Shown here in pieces: positions 12,601 to 25,400 of a DNA stretch of 64,000 bases (its first letter is position 1; each line of letters starts with the position of its first letter). Position numbers and translations under genes: made by a program. Below the pieces are notes generated by a model. That model ran no database searches. It was not told the origin of the DNA and saw only the letters and a list, made by a program, of their open reading frames with translations. Origin of the DNA: Phalacrocorax aristotelis (lineage: Eukaryota; Chordata; Aves; Suliformes; Phalacrocoracidae). The stretch lies in assembly GCF_949628215.1 (NCBI RefSeq), contig NC_134279.1, forward strand, positions 84,563,517 through 84,627,516, in the 5' to 3' direction.

Positions 12601-13990
12601 AGTGACTGAAGAACTGGGAAACCCGCCAGCACAAGGAGGAAGAAGCTCCCTCTGTTTATCCTTCCTTGGGAAGGTTAAGGGGTGACACGGTCACACTCTG
12701 CCGAGGCCCACACCAGGACATCCCTGTGAGCATGGGGTCGCGTCCCCAGCACTAGGGGCAGGAGAAGGTCTGGTGGGTCCCATGGCTTCAGGCGCTGGGC
12801 TCCATTCCTCCCCTTCTCCCCAGAGCCCCAGCACGCACAGCCCAGCGCTGGCCCTTTCGCAATCCCGGCTGCCCAGATGGGGATGCTTTGCTCTTCCTGC
12901 TTCCCGCCAGCCCTGGGGAGCCGGGAGTGTGTGCACATGAGCTGGGGGAGCCCCAACATCCCCACCCTGCTTGGGCCAGGACCGTCCAGCTCCCTGCCTG
13001 CAGGGACCCCATGGGATCAGAGCTCCAGGGTGAGCACAGCCAAGGTCTGGAGGGCAGCCGGGCTCCACAGCTGAGCTGGTCTCAGAAGCACCGGGGAACA
13101 GCCCAGGGCCACCACAGGAGCCTGGCCACCCTGACAGGCTTGGTGATGCCTCCCAACACCACCCCCCCCCCCCGCTGGCTAGGAGCTCACTGCCCCTCAC
13201 TGCCCAGAAGGTAGGGTGCCTGTCCCCACCACCCTGCTGCATGACCCCATCCCGGGCAGTGACGGGGACACTGCTGTGGACAGCACGCCCTGGCTCCCGG
13301 GGCTGTCCAGGGTGTCAGCTGAGACACAGCACTGAGTGCACACCAGGGCTGCGCTTCCCTTCCCCTGCTCACTATGGGCCAGCCCCATTGGGCTACCTGA
13401 TGTCCCCCTGTCCTGCTGTCACCATCTAAGTCAGGGCAGGTCACAGTACAGCTCTTTGGGGTTCCTAACACTGCCCAGTTTCCCCAGGACACAGCTGGAC
13501 CCTCGGCTCTGCCAAGGGGCTTGCCTGCTCTGCTCTGAGCTCCCTGTGCTCTGGAGGGGCAGCCCAGGGAGGAACCAGCTGCAGGCAGGAGGGAAAGACC
13601 CCAGAGGAATGTGCAGACGCTGCAGCCATCAGCCACACAGTCTCGACAGCCCAGACAGGCTGAGGGGCAAGTGGTGTGTCTGGGGGGCCCAGGCACGCCG
13701 GAGCAGAGAGGCAGCCTGCTTGGAGCTACTGGGAGATAGGCGACATGCTCAGCTGCCTGCCTGCTCCTCTGGAGAGCAGCTGCGGAGATGCAGGGCCAGC
13801 AGCAAAGAGAGAATTGGGGAGGCAGTCCCCCTAGCCCTCACATCTCTTCATCCATCCTCTCTTCCAAGGGCTACAGCAAATTCTGTCCTCATGGAAATCC
13901 TGAGTCTCCACCAGCCTTTGTAAACCACATGCTCAGCAAACAAGCCTCTGAAGCCTGCACACAGCGCGCCCAGAGATACAGTGTGGCTGC
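6680..13990 (-). other. Probable long first intron of LOXL3; no coding gene seen
   Basis: About 7.3 kb with no recognisable protein domain. The LOXL3 coding exon has an acceptor at 6680 (CCTTGCAG), so the transcript must come from further upstream, and the next CpG island is at ~14 kb. A patch at 9,180-9,640 is AT-richer. A run of 12 C residues lies at 13,162-13,173. An old antisense LINE-like segment at ~10,320-10,830 is listed separately. Confidence 0.55.
10320..10830 (-). mobile_element. Possible ancient CR1/L3-like LINE fragment (antisense)
   Basis: On the plus strand the phrase GAGGTCAGGCTAACAGGGCT followed by CCATTTTCTGAAATGC resembles the antisense of the CR1/L3 reverse-transcriptase motif (TPIFKKGK...NYRPVSLT). 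The minus-strand frame reads CTARISENGKSD at that point. Similarity is weak and based on recall of the family motif only. Confidence 0.35.
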
Positions 13991-13999
13991 ACAGCCCCA

Positions 14000-15350
14000 A
14001 TGCGGCACCCCACAAGCCTGCTGGGTCTGCTGGGCGCCCCTTCCCATCGAGCACGTGGGGAACGCACGCTGCCAGCACTGCCCACACCCTCCCACCCTGC
14101 CACACCGGGACACGCGACACAGCGAGCGGCGTTACCAGCTCCCCATCCACCGGGCCGCCCGCAGAGCGCACAAAGCAAGCTTTCTGCGGCGAGCGCCGGC
14201 CTCCCTCCCTACAACCACGGAAAGGCAAAGCCCGTGCCGCCAGCACCCCGCAGGCACGGCACAGACATGCTCTGACAGCCAGGGGCTTGGGACAGAGAAA
14301 CCCGCACGCCGGCACTGCCCTCGCACGGCGCGGCCCCACGCAGCGCGTCCCTGCCCCAGCGGCGGGGGCTGCACAACCACCGCACATGAGACAACCAGCC
14401 CCCCCGCACCGCGCCAGCACCGCGCCGCCCGCCGCGGCTCCCCACGCACCCCTGCGGCTCTGGCCCCAGCCCCGCGCCGCCACGGCGGGGCCGGCAAGGC
14501 GGCACCTCCGCCCGACATCCCCGCCCGCGGCCCCCGCCCGACACCCCCGGCGCCCCCACCCGCGCCCCTGCTCGCATCCCGACGCGGCCAGACGGGCTCC
14601 GCGGGTGCCGGGCGCGGCTCGGGGCACCCAGCCCCCGCCGCTCCCGGGGTCGGTGCCGGGCCGGTGCCGCGCCGGTCGGAGCCGCGCTCCCCCGCCGGCG
14701 CCGGGCCGGTCCCGCTCGGCCGACGCGGGCCGTACCTCTCGTCCCCGCGGGCTGCGCGGCTGCGGCAGTGCCGAGCAAGAGCGTCCAGCCGAGTGCCGGT
14801 AGGGCCGCGCCGAGCCGTGCCGAGCCGAGCCGAGCCGCCCCTCTCCGCCCCGGCCCGCCCCGCGCCGTGCCCAAGTGTCCGGGGCCGGCCCGCGCCGAGC
14901 GGCCCCGGCCCGGCCCCACACCCGGTACGACGAGGACGGGTCCCGCACCCCCGGCCACCCCCCCCGGACTGGGGTCGGCCCCACCGGGGCCCCCACCGCG
15001 GCTGGGCTCTGCTCCAGGGCCGGCACCGGCCCCCCGGGACGGAGCCCCTGGGGCTGCCCCGCTTCTCCGGGGCCGCTCCGGGGGCCGCTGCCCGCTGCGG
15101 GACGTCAGACCTGGGCCTTCCTCCGGACAGCCCTCCCTGCTCGCCCGTGGAGGGTCCCCGAGCCTTGCGCCCACCTGTGTGGCCGTGGGCATTGGTTCCC
15201 ACCAGCCCAGGGGCACCGAACTCCCTGTCCAGCCTGGGTGACCCACGGCAGCCTCGGGTACAGGGATGGGGCTGCTGACACCCTTCGGAGCGGCTCTCGG
15301 CACGGCAATCCAGAGAGCGCAAAGGTGCAGGGAAGGGCAGGGCTGTACAC
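14000..15350 (-). promoter_or_regulatory. CpG island, likely LOXL3 promoter and non-coding first exon
   Basis: Very GC-rich with abundant CG dinucleotides (for example repeated CCGAGC and GCCGAG words at 14,800-14,860). It lies upstream of LOXL3 on the minus strand and 3' of the OGA-like gene, so LOXL3 is the only visible gene it can start. A minus-strand donor candidate, GAGAG/GTACGG at about 14,735, could end the non-coding exon 1; this is inference. Long open frames on both strands here (up to ~540 codons) are composition artefacts. Confidence 0.6.
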
Positions 15351-15890
15351 CCCGCTCCTGGCCTGTTGCACACCCCTGCCCCAACCTCCTCCTCACACCT
15401 GGGGCCGGGGACAGCCAGCTCTGGAGGGTGTGGAAGAGAAACCTTCAGTGACAGTTTGCTCCTTCCACCCCTCCCTGCCAGCACTTCTCCAGAGGCTGCA
15501 GCAGGATGGCTGGTCAGACGTCCCCCCTGCTTGGCCATCCTGCTTGTCCTGGACGTGCAGTGGCCCCCAGACCCACAAGGCAGCTGTGACCACAGGGAGT
15601 CCCATCCCACAGCCTTGGTGTCTGCCCGTCCCCATGGAGAGCCCTGCTGTGAGCACAGACTGCCAGCGCCTGGAGCTCCCACCCTGGAGCGTGGTGCAGG
15701 GGGTGGCCGAGGCCTGGTGAGCAGCTGGAGAGGTGGATGTGTGGGGAGCTGCTTCATCTGAAGTTACACAGGACCGGCTATAACAGCCGGTGTGAGGCAG
15801 ACAGACAGGGCTGGCTGAAAGGTGGGCATGAGGATGGGAGAGGGACATGCTGGCACCCCAACACTTGCCCAAGAGACAAACCATGGTCAG
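15351..15890. other. Intergenic spacer between LOXL3 CpG island and OGA-like 3' end
   Basis: About 540 bases, GC-rich, with no recognised coding or repeat content. Confidence 0.55.
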
Positions 15891-15904
15891 AGCCCAGCAA
15901 ATGC

Positions 15905-15910
15905 TTTATT
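15905..15910 (-). promoter_or_regulatory. Polyadenylation signal of the OGA-like gene
   Basis: TTTATT on the plus strand is AATAAA on the gene strand, 586 bases beyond the stop codon. It is followed on the minus strand by a GT-rich stretch (GGTTTGTCTCTTGG... TGTTGGGG), as expected downstream of a cleavage site. It predicts a 3' UTR of about 600 bases. Confidence 0.65.
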
Positions 15911-16495
15911 GCCAAGGACAGCACTTCCCTCAGCCCCTGGGCAGCAGAGATGGAGGTTGCCTTACTGTGCCCCACACCAGATTGATCCCTATAGATAGAC
16001 AAGCAGGTCCTTGGTGCCGAAAAGCCAGCCCCAGCCCCAGCTGCCCAGCCTAGGGCCACATGGGATGGCGAGTGCTGGACAGCCCAGCCTGAAGGACAGG
16101 GACACTCCTTTAGCGCTAATACACTGTGCCATGCTCTGAGACCGCCACCCTAAATACTGCCCTTGTGGCTCCTGCCGGGCCTGGTGGTCTGCAGACAGCC
16201 TGGGGATGTTGCTGGCTCCCCAACAAAGGTGGAGGGTGCTCAGCAAGCAGGAACAGCCAGGGGAGGAGTGGAGGGGCCCCGATGCCCAAATCCCCTGAGA
16301 CAGTAGAAATACCTGTTGCCAAGGACCCTCACAGTGACATGCTGCTCACTCCCACACCATGTCCCCCATCACATGTACCTGCCCTGGTCAAGGTGCCCCT
16401 CTGCTCCTGCTCCCTCAGGCCAATGCAGCGCGGGATGGGGGTGTCAGCCTGTCCCATCGCAGTGCCCCCCCGTGCCCGCACCCAGCACAGCATGC

Positions 16496-19400
16496 TCAGA
16501 GGAGACGTCCCAGGAGCCGCGCACCAGGAGAGCTGCCCCAGGCCACTGGCAGGGCGACAAAGCCCAGCTTGCTGTAGAAGCTCAGCTGCTGCCGGTCAGC
16601 GGCACTGACCTCGCAAAACACTCCCCGCGACCCTGGAAGGGAGGTGAGAGGTCAGGCCCCTGGCACCAGGAACCCAGCGCTGGGGCCGGGGGCCAGTGGC
16701 TGTGACACCATCCATAGGGCAGTCAGCCTCTCCTTTGGCACTGGCTGCCTGCGTGATGCCTGGAGACACAGGTTCATGTGTCCCCGATGCAAGGGGAGGG
16801 CACAGTGCCTGGGAGCTGGGGCCAGACTGCGTCAGAAAGGGGATGGGGAGCCTTGGTGAGGGCTACCCCAGTCCCGTGCTGAGACATGGGGTGCAGGTAG
16901 GGCCAGCTTCCAGCTCTGGGCTGGGCAAGGGAGCAGTCAGGATGGGGCTGTGCTGGATCAAGGGGGCCTCAGTCCCCCCCAGCATGGGGAAGTCATGCTC
17001 ACCGTTGGCCCTGAGTGCACTCAGCAGGCAGATAGCCAGGCTGCGACTGGCCCCCACATCCAGCACACGGGGGGCTGTGCCCAGCTGCACCAGGGAGGGG
17101 AAGCGCCGCAGCACAGGCAGGGGCACAGCTGGTGGCTCTGTGTGGAAGAAGAGCAGCGCTTCTTCCAGGGCATCCTGCAGGAGACAAACACAAGTGAGGA
17201 AAACCCTTCCATCCTCCCCATACCTGCTCTCCCCTGCTCCAGCACCCCCTCACCTGTCCCAGAACCGGGGCACCTGTGCCCAGGTCTCGGGGGTATTTGT
17301 GCCGTATGGCTGGCAGCCAGCTGCTGTCTCGCTGTTGCAGGAAGCCTTCGGCGCAGAGTGCTCCGGCTGCATAGCCACATGGACCACCCTCATCCTCCAG
17401 CACAAATGTGTACTCGGGGCTCAGGCTCAGGAAGCTGCCCAGCAGCCTGCCGGCCAGAGCAGGAGCACTGCTGAGATGCCACCCGGAGCCCAGCCTGCCC
17501 CCGGGAAAGCTCAGAGCAGCCAGCCTCCTCCTTCCTGCCCCAGTGGGACAGCACCCCAGTGCCCACCGGACCATCCCTTTGAGACCCCCCACAGCAGAAG
17601 CCCTCGGCCAAGGGGAGCCACCGCAGGCCCCCCTGCAGCCAGGTTGGACAGCGCGTCCATCCCCACAGCAGCTGCCAGGACCCAGCTGGACATTAGCGCA
17701 GGGACTGCCCTCCCTGCCCCCTCCCGCCGTGGTGCAGGCAGAGCTGGTCCCTGCAGGGATGCGAGGAGAGGCCACTGCCTCACACCACAGCGCTGCATCG
17801 CCCAGCACACGGCCAGGCTCACCACACGCCTGGCAAGAAGGAGCCCTGGAGGGGCCACATCTCACCTGTCACCGAGGAGATCAGGGTGGGCTGCGAGGAT
17901 CTCCGCGACTTTGGGGTCACAGTCCAAACTCTCCTGGCACATTCGGTAAAGCTCTCCCTGGAAGACCCAGATCCACCTCAGCCCTGGCTCTGCCTGCCCT
18001 GCCCAGCCCCTGCCCCACTGCCGCCCCTGCCACAGCCCCGGCCGGAGCACGGTGTACCAGCAGCTGCCCAAATTGACCATTAGGAGGGACTGCGACCGGG
18101 GCTGTGGCCTCCAGTGCGTCCTGGCCAGGGGAAGGTATGAAGGTATGTGCTTCGGCTGTCCAAGGGTGCTGGCATCTGTGCCAACTGATGCACCGTGCAT
18201 CGCCTTCTGCTGGCCTCTGAGGCTCGTTGGCGCAGCACAGCAGCACTTTGAAATGAAAAATTGGCATTCCAGTCAGGCACCCCAGAGCAGCAGCTGCTGA
18301 AGAAATGCTGCTCGCCCCAGGACGGAGCGTGCTCAGAGCAGCCAGAACCGCAGCGGAACCAATACTGAAACACAAGTCTCCACAGAGCATGTGCAAAGGG
18401 GAACATCTCAAAATTTCCCATCTTGGTCAGATTTCAGTTTGCTGCCACTCACAGGATTAGCAAAAAGAACATCCTGGTAAAAGCATTGCTTCGCAAAGGA
18501 AAGGCTGCCCTGATCACCGAGCGACGAAAGCGGGATAGTGCCCTTCTGAGTGCTATTCCCAGAAGGGGCTGAAGTGCTTAGCTGGATTTTTCCCTCAAAG
18601 TTTCACTGGATACAGACATTCAGCTTGTTCAAGTTTAGCCTGATCAGACGAAATCTGACAACAGGCGATTGAAAACAAGCTTTTGCAATGGGAACTGCTG
18701 GCAGCTGCAGTCTGGTATTATAATCTGCTCTCATGTGCTTGCTGTTATTTACTCCTCTGTTATTTACAAGCGCTGCAGCTGTGCATCGCCGGGTACTGTA
18801 TTTAGCAGGGATGTGCAGTTGTGTCCATGATGGCGGGATCTGCAGCATCAGCATTTCCTATAGGTAGGAGAGGCAGCTGGGTGAGGGAGCGGGGTGTTCG
18901 CTGCAGGCTGTGTGGTACGTGGGAACCCAGGGCTCTGCTGGATTTGGCAGCAGTTTGTCTTGTGTGTCCACCCACTTCCACATTCTCCTTTTCCCTCCCC
19001 AGCCCACTGAACTGCTGGGACGTCAAACAGGGCGGGGGGGGCTGGCAACAAGCAGGTCACGGCTGCCTCTCCAGTGGGGAATCATCCTGTAAACTGGATG
19101 AGTGAAGGAGGGACTGATTTGGACATGAACCTCAACAGGCTCAGGCTGGAGATCAGGGTACTCTGGAGGTCGCCCTCGCAACCTGGCGACCCCATGTCTG
19201 TGCCAGTTTATCTGTGGCTGTGCCTGCCCCTGCTGAGTCGGGTGTCCCTCTCCTGCTGCTGGCGGCCAGGGAGGGGCTCTGCCCAGGCACTCGTCACAGG
19301 GAGGTGGGTGATGGTCCCTGCCAAAGCTGCTGGCCACAACACCCGCTCTCCAGCCCAGGGGCTGACACACTGCTGGACACAGCCCCCAGTGATCTGCCCC

Positions 19401-22400
19401 AGGCTGGCCTACTTCGAGCAGGGACTGGACCCCAGAGGTCCCTTCCCACCCGCATCACCCTGCACTGCAAGCTCAGTCTTGGGGTCAGCAGCAGACGAGC
19501 ACGTATCTCATTAGCACACATACAGCACAGGCCATGCAAAAGCGAGCTCTGGCCTGAGTGGTGCAGGCCACCCCTTTGGTCTGTGGCTCCCACCTTGTCC
19601 AGGGGCAGCAGCGGGCGCAGGAGGTACAGCTGGCTGGATGGGAAGAGCGGAGGTGGGTGGTAGAAGAGGTCACAGCTGTTCCCCACAGGCAGCAGTGCCT
19701 GAAAAAGATACAGTCCCTCAAGGAGCAGGCTGTCCTGGCTCCAAACCTTGCCCTGCAGCGGGCGCAGGAGGGTCCCTCTAAGGCGCCCTAAACCCCAGGA
19801 GCCGCAGCCAAGGTGCAGAGGCCTGGTGCAGCTCTGCCTTCCCAGGCTTGCAGCAACCCAATGAGCAGCAGCTGGGATCCTGGCTTCCCAAGAGCTCATT
19901 CACTCCCCACAGGTATGGGCATGCTCTCACCTGGAATTCTCCAAAGAGGCCCCCACGACGTGCCCAGGGCTCAGCGTCTCCCCCCAGCAGGATCGGGGCA
20001 GTGATGCTCTGGCACCCTGGAGGCAGCAGGAGACAGGTGTATGCAAGGTGAACAAAAACCTTCTGGTCCAGGGGGAGATCAGCCTCCATCACACAGCTAC
20101 TTCATGATCCACACTGGTCACAGCTCCAAGGATCTGCCCCCACAGCTGTGCAGCCCAGGCATGGGACCTCGCCTGGGCTCAGGCAGCAGCCCCATGCATT
20201 GGGGTAGCAACACACCCTCTGCAACAGGGCTCAAAGTGGGGGAATGGGGAAAGGAATGATCCTGCCAGCATGAAAGGTGTAAGCTCCTGGCTACAGTGGA
20301 AAGATGCAGCCTGGCACAGAGCAGTGTGCTGCTTTGCTGCCCAGCCTGCCAGCTCTGCAGCACCTGTGGGAGCTTGCCCTGCACGCAGCTGCTTCCCTGC
20401 GGAGGTGGTCTAAGGCTCACAGCCCCATCTCACACTGAACTTGGAGACTGTCTCAGGTTGGCGTCTTGTAACAGTTGTTGGTTAGCAACCAGGAAACCCT
20501 AAAACAGAGGAACAGGGGCTTCCAAAGTGATGCACGGGCATTCAAAATCCAACCTCACCTCTGTCACCCAGGGCGTTACTGCTCCCAGTGGCCCATGGAT
20601 CCCTTGTACCAGAAAGGGTAAGGGGTCCTTGCGTTAAGAGGGCTGAGGAACCATGTCCTAGAAATAGGTGTTCCTTCTAGACTGTGAGAGATGGTGAAGA
20701 GCTGCTCCGATGACTGCCCTGTCCCCAGCAGCAGTGCCGCATCCTGCCTCGGTGTGTCAGGGCGCGCAGCGGTGCCAGCCTTTCCGTGGCCATTCCCGCT
20801 CCGCTTGGCAGGCAGAGCATGGGAAAGGGCAGCCCAATGGCGAGTGCTGGCTGCTGCTCCGGGGCTGGAGGTGACGGAGGGCAGCAGCCAGGGCCCCACC
20901 ACCCAGGCAGCACTGGTACTTACAGCCAAAGCAGCTTCCCCAGGTGCCCTTGGGGTCAGGGTCGCAGAGGAGGTGGCCATCTGCAAAGGAGGTGAGGTGG
21001 TGAGCACGGGGCATGGGTCAGCGGTGGGGATGGTGTCAAGGGGAGGTGCACTGCCAGGAGAGACCCTAGCACACCTGGCTGGACACAGGGACCGCCTCCC
21101 AGAGGTTGGGGTCCCAGAAGCCTTCATCTATTTAGGTGGGGAAACAATGGATCACCACAGACAAGCTTCAGATGACCTGTGTGTGTTGCAGTGCGTGGGA
21201 GCCCCTGCACTTCACCATGGCTGGATTTGGCCAGGGTGCGAATATGTGCTACAGGGCCACAAGGGCTTGCTTGGGGCTGGCATCAGCCACATACCCAGCC
21301 AGAGGATGAAGGCACTGGCAGCCAGCAGCATGTTGCGGATGTCCCAGAGGTAGGGGTGGAGGTCGTAGAGCAGTGCCCGTCCGGCGCTGCTGACGAAGCG
21401 GCTGTGCAGGCGGCATGTCTGAGCACAGAGCAGCTGGAAGGACTGGGCTCGGCTGCGCCACTGTGTGCCCTGTGGATGGACCAGGTGTCAGCGCAACTGT
21501 GACAGGCACCATCCCACAGCAACGCCCGGGCCAGCCTTACCTCGCCGGCATCGGGTGCCGTGGCTGGGACCCCCACACTGAGGCTGTTTGCTCGGAGCCA
21601 CCGAAAGTGCTCCAGGAGATGCTGCGCCAGTGGCCCATGATGGTAGGGCAGGTAGAAGAGCTCCACCAGCATGCGCACCTCCCCCAGGGTCAGTGGTGCT
21701 GTGGAATTGGACCTGGCCTCCTCAAGGGTCAGCAGTGCCGCAGGGACAGACCCAGTCTCCATGGGGGTCATTGATGCTGTAGGGCTGGTTCTGGCCTCCT
21801 TGGGGGTCAGTGGTACCATGGGGCCAGATCCAGCCGCCTCCAGGGTCAGCAGAGCCATGGGGCTGGACCTGGCCTCCTCTGGGGTCAATGGTGCCATGGG
21901 GCCAGGGCTGGCACCAGCCCCATCAGTGAGCGGTACTGGGGGGTCAGGGCTGGCACCAGCCCCATCAGTGAGTGGTACTGGGGGGTCAGGGCTGGCACCA
22001 GCCCCATCAGTGAGTGGTACTGGGGAGCCAGGGCTGGCACCTGCCCCAGGCCCTGGGGGTGTGTCAGCCCTGCTGACCTCAGGCTGCATACTGCTGGGGG
22101 GCTGGGGGGAGCTGCCATCCCCTGTCCTGGCATCACTGGTGGGTAGGGGAAGGTTCTGGCTGGTGTTGGCCCCACTGCTGCAGCACATGGGTGGGGCTGG
22201 GCTGTGGAGAGTCTCCGTAGCCACTGGGGTTCCTGCAGACTGGGCACTCCCAGCCACAGTAGGCAGAGCAGAGGAGGGCTCACAGCTCGCTCTGCTCTCC
22301 GCGGTGAGCTGGTCCCCATCCCCTGTAGGGCTTTGCCGACTGCCAGCGGGTGTCCTGCTCCCACTGCCCTTCTTGGGCTCCGAGGTCACCTTCCTCATTC

Positions 22401-25400
22401 CTTCTCCTGGTGCCACGCTGCAGGGCTCAGGGCCATGCTGATCTGCCCCACTGGGAACAGAGTTGTGGGGCTGGGGGTCAGGCATGACCTCCTGTCCTCC
22501 CTCTGTGCCAAGCTGCAGCCTCGTTCCTCCCTTGAGGCTGATGCTGGGGTGTCCTGGGGTCCTTCCTCCTGGCAGAAAGGAGCAAGGGGGCAGCCGCTCT
22601 GGCACCTGCATGGAAATGGCTGTGGGGGCAGGACAGCCCTGGGGGTGGTCATGCCAGGAAGCTCCATCTCTGAGCTGGCAGGGACTGGGGAGCTGCCAGG
22701 ACCATAGACTTTGCATTGCTCTGTGCTCTGGAGCTCAGGTCTCCATGGCTGGTGAGGCCACAGGCATTGCAGAGGCAAACATTGCAAAACACTAAGCTTG
22801 CACCTGGCTGGACCCCCTCTTCCAGAGCCGTACCACAGCCCCAGGCTCCCAAGCTGCCAGATGAGGAGACCCCCTCTGGGATGTGTCCAGGGCAGGAGCA
22901 CCCATGGGGCAGTATGGCGCAATGGACACCCATGCCTGCCCACCACAACACACACAGACACCGCTACCGCACCAGCCAGAGCAACCCATCCAAATGGGCA
23001 GGGCATGGGGCTCCCTCACCCCACTGAGCTCCCCACAGAGCTGGTCCAGTGCTCCAGAGGGGGTGAGGGATGCTACACAATGCAAGTTCATCACCTACCT
23101 GGCTCCAAGGCCTGCTGGTTTATCTCTGCCACCCAGTCATGCAACGCCAGCTCCAAGGCCTCCTGGGAGCTGTAGCTTCCCTCCGGTGGGCCTTGGCTGT
23201 CTCCCAGGGCTGCCGCAGTCTCCATCCCTAAGGAACTGGAGCTCATCAGCCTGGGCAGCCCCACTCTTTGCTTGATGGAGTTATCCCATGCCACACAAAG
23301 GGTGGGCAGTGTCCCCCACCCCTCCCCACAAGGAGATGCCCCAGGATGGATCCCATGCCCTGGGATGCCGTGTGGTGCCCAGCCAGGTGAGACGCCTCAC
23401 CCAGGCTGCCATGCAGGAAAGCCTTCAGGGCCATGGCAAAGATGGGCAGCGATGGGCAGGGCTCTCCCTTGGGTGCACAAGCTCACTGCCGGCACCGGGG
23501 CCCCACATACAGAGCTGCCTGGGGCGCTGAGGCCAGATACCTGTGTGATCAGCATGAGCACAGCTCCCCAGCTCGCTCTGAAACCAGCTGCCCAATGTGT
23601 GTATGGGGATGAAGTTGGCCTGGAGCTCGCAGTTGGGGTTGAGGAGCAGCCCACGGAGCCTGGGCATGAGGCCGGGGGCACGTCCCGTGTAGGGGCCCAG
23701 GAAGACACGTCTGCAGTCATAGTCATTGGCATACAGGTTGTCCCAGATGATGGGGCGGCGCTGCAGGACACCCTCCACCTCCTCCAGCAGTGTGGCTGAG
23801 AGCTCCTGTGACACCACCTTTGGGCCTGGAGCATCACGGCACAGATGTGCGTGAAGCACACAGGCAGCACAGTCCATCATGCACACGCACAACCGGGACA
23901 TGCACACATGCACTGAGCATGGAGATGAGGGTCGAGTCACCCCACTCTCCCTAGGCAGATGGAGAGCAGACCCACAGCCCGACCCGCTGCCTGCCTGCCT
24001 GGGGCTCCACACCCTAATGCTGAAAGGCACCACGACGGGCCTCTTGCTGGCGCCTCTCCTGGGATGGAGCCCGTGGCTGCAGGGTTTGCAGACGCCGGCT
24101 CTCACTGGGAAGCTGCACAGGGCCACACACCCCACAGAGCCGGGCCAGGCGCTCACCTGTCCAGATGACACCAATCCCTGGGAGCAGCTCCTGGCCAAGG
24201 GTCAACAAGTAGCAGGACTGGCTGGGGCTGGGAGAGCACAGAGAACTGCAGTACTCTGGGGAGAGAGCACAGAGCATCCCTTGAGGAGCAGAGAGGCTGG
24301 GAGAGGAGAGGCTGCCTGGGACAGGGGCTGGGGAGATGCATGGTGCAGCGAACACAGCATGCACGGCTGCTGAAGCACCAGCCCATGTGCAGCCTGGTCC
24401 TGTCCTAGTCCTGAGATCCCCAGGGCTCCCGCAGGAGCATGAGGGGGCTGAGGGGAGCCATGGAGGCTGTCAGGGCAGTCAGCTCTCAGCAGACACAGGT
24501 GCTGGGTGCAGCCAGCCAAAGGGCACCCTGGTCTGCTGAGGGGTGCCATGGCTGGCCAAGCGCCGGGCTCCCAGGGGCAGGGTGGCTGGGGCCACACGGC
24601 TGCAGGCAGTACCTGTAGGGCAGAAAAGGAAGACGGAGGGTTGGCCCAGCTCCTGGTACACCTCGTTGGCCACAGAGGCCTGAGCCTGTGCCAGGGAGGG
24701 GAAGACATCTCTGTCAGCTTGGCACATGCAGGGGTCGATGTCGTCGAAGAGCAGCGCGAAGGAGTGGCACCCCATGGCAGCCACCTGCAGGAATGGGCAC
24801 AGGCTGCTAGGATCCCTGGGCAGCAGAGAGAAAGGAGGCAGCGAGCCCCAGACGAGCCCCTGCTGCCTGGGCCCCGTAAGGACAGCAGAGGTCTGGGGCA
24901 CCTGGACAGATGGGGTGCACCCCCCATGCCTGCGCAGCGGATGCTGCGCACAAGGCCCAGCTGCTCTGCAGGCACGCGCCAGTCCAACAGCCACGGTCCC
25001 CCTCACTCCAAGCCGTGGGCATGGCCATGTTTGCCGTGGGCCAGGAGCCCTTTCACACCAGAGTTCGTGCTGTAGTGGCCCAGAGCCTGCTCCCACTGTG
25101 TCAGTGCCAGGCAGCCCCACTCGCCATCCACCACATCCGCTCTCCCCGCACCGCACCCCTGCATAGCCCTGCAGCACTGGGAGCCACGCCGCAGGAGCGG
25201 AGGCCAGCAGAGCCTCAGGAGGAGCCTCACCGTACACCCAGGCAGGTGCTGCCTGCACCAGCGCTGGCTGGGGGCAGCTGGAGACGTGGCTGGGCACAGC
25301 GCTGCCTGGGCTGTGCCGTGGGGAGGAGCAGCTGCCACGGAGCAAACCCTCCGTGCTGGCGGCTCTTTACCTTCCCTGGGGACCAGGGGCTCAGCACCAG

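Noticed and set aside
14132-15757. 541-codon open frame on the minus strand (and long frames on plus)
   Set aside because: Lies in a CpG island, has Arg/Pro/Gly/Ala-only composition with no domain, and overlaps equally long frames on other strands.
20576-21127. 183-codon minus-strand frame between OGA-like exons 10 and 11
   Set aside because: Not needed for phase, has no similarity to OGA at that position, and splicing 21,295 to 20,016 keeps the frame.
21671-22441. 256-codon plus-strand frame with repeated peptide
   Set aside because: Mirror of the in-frame 42-base repeats in OGA-like exon 9.
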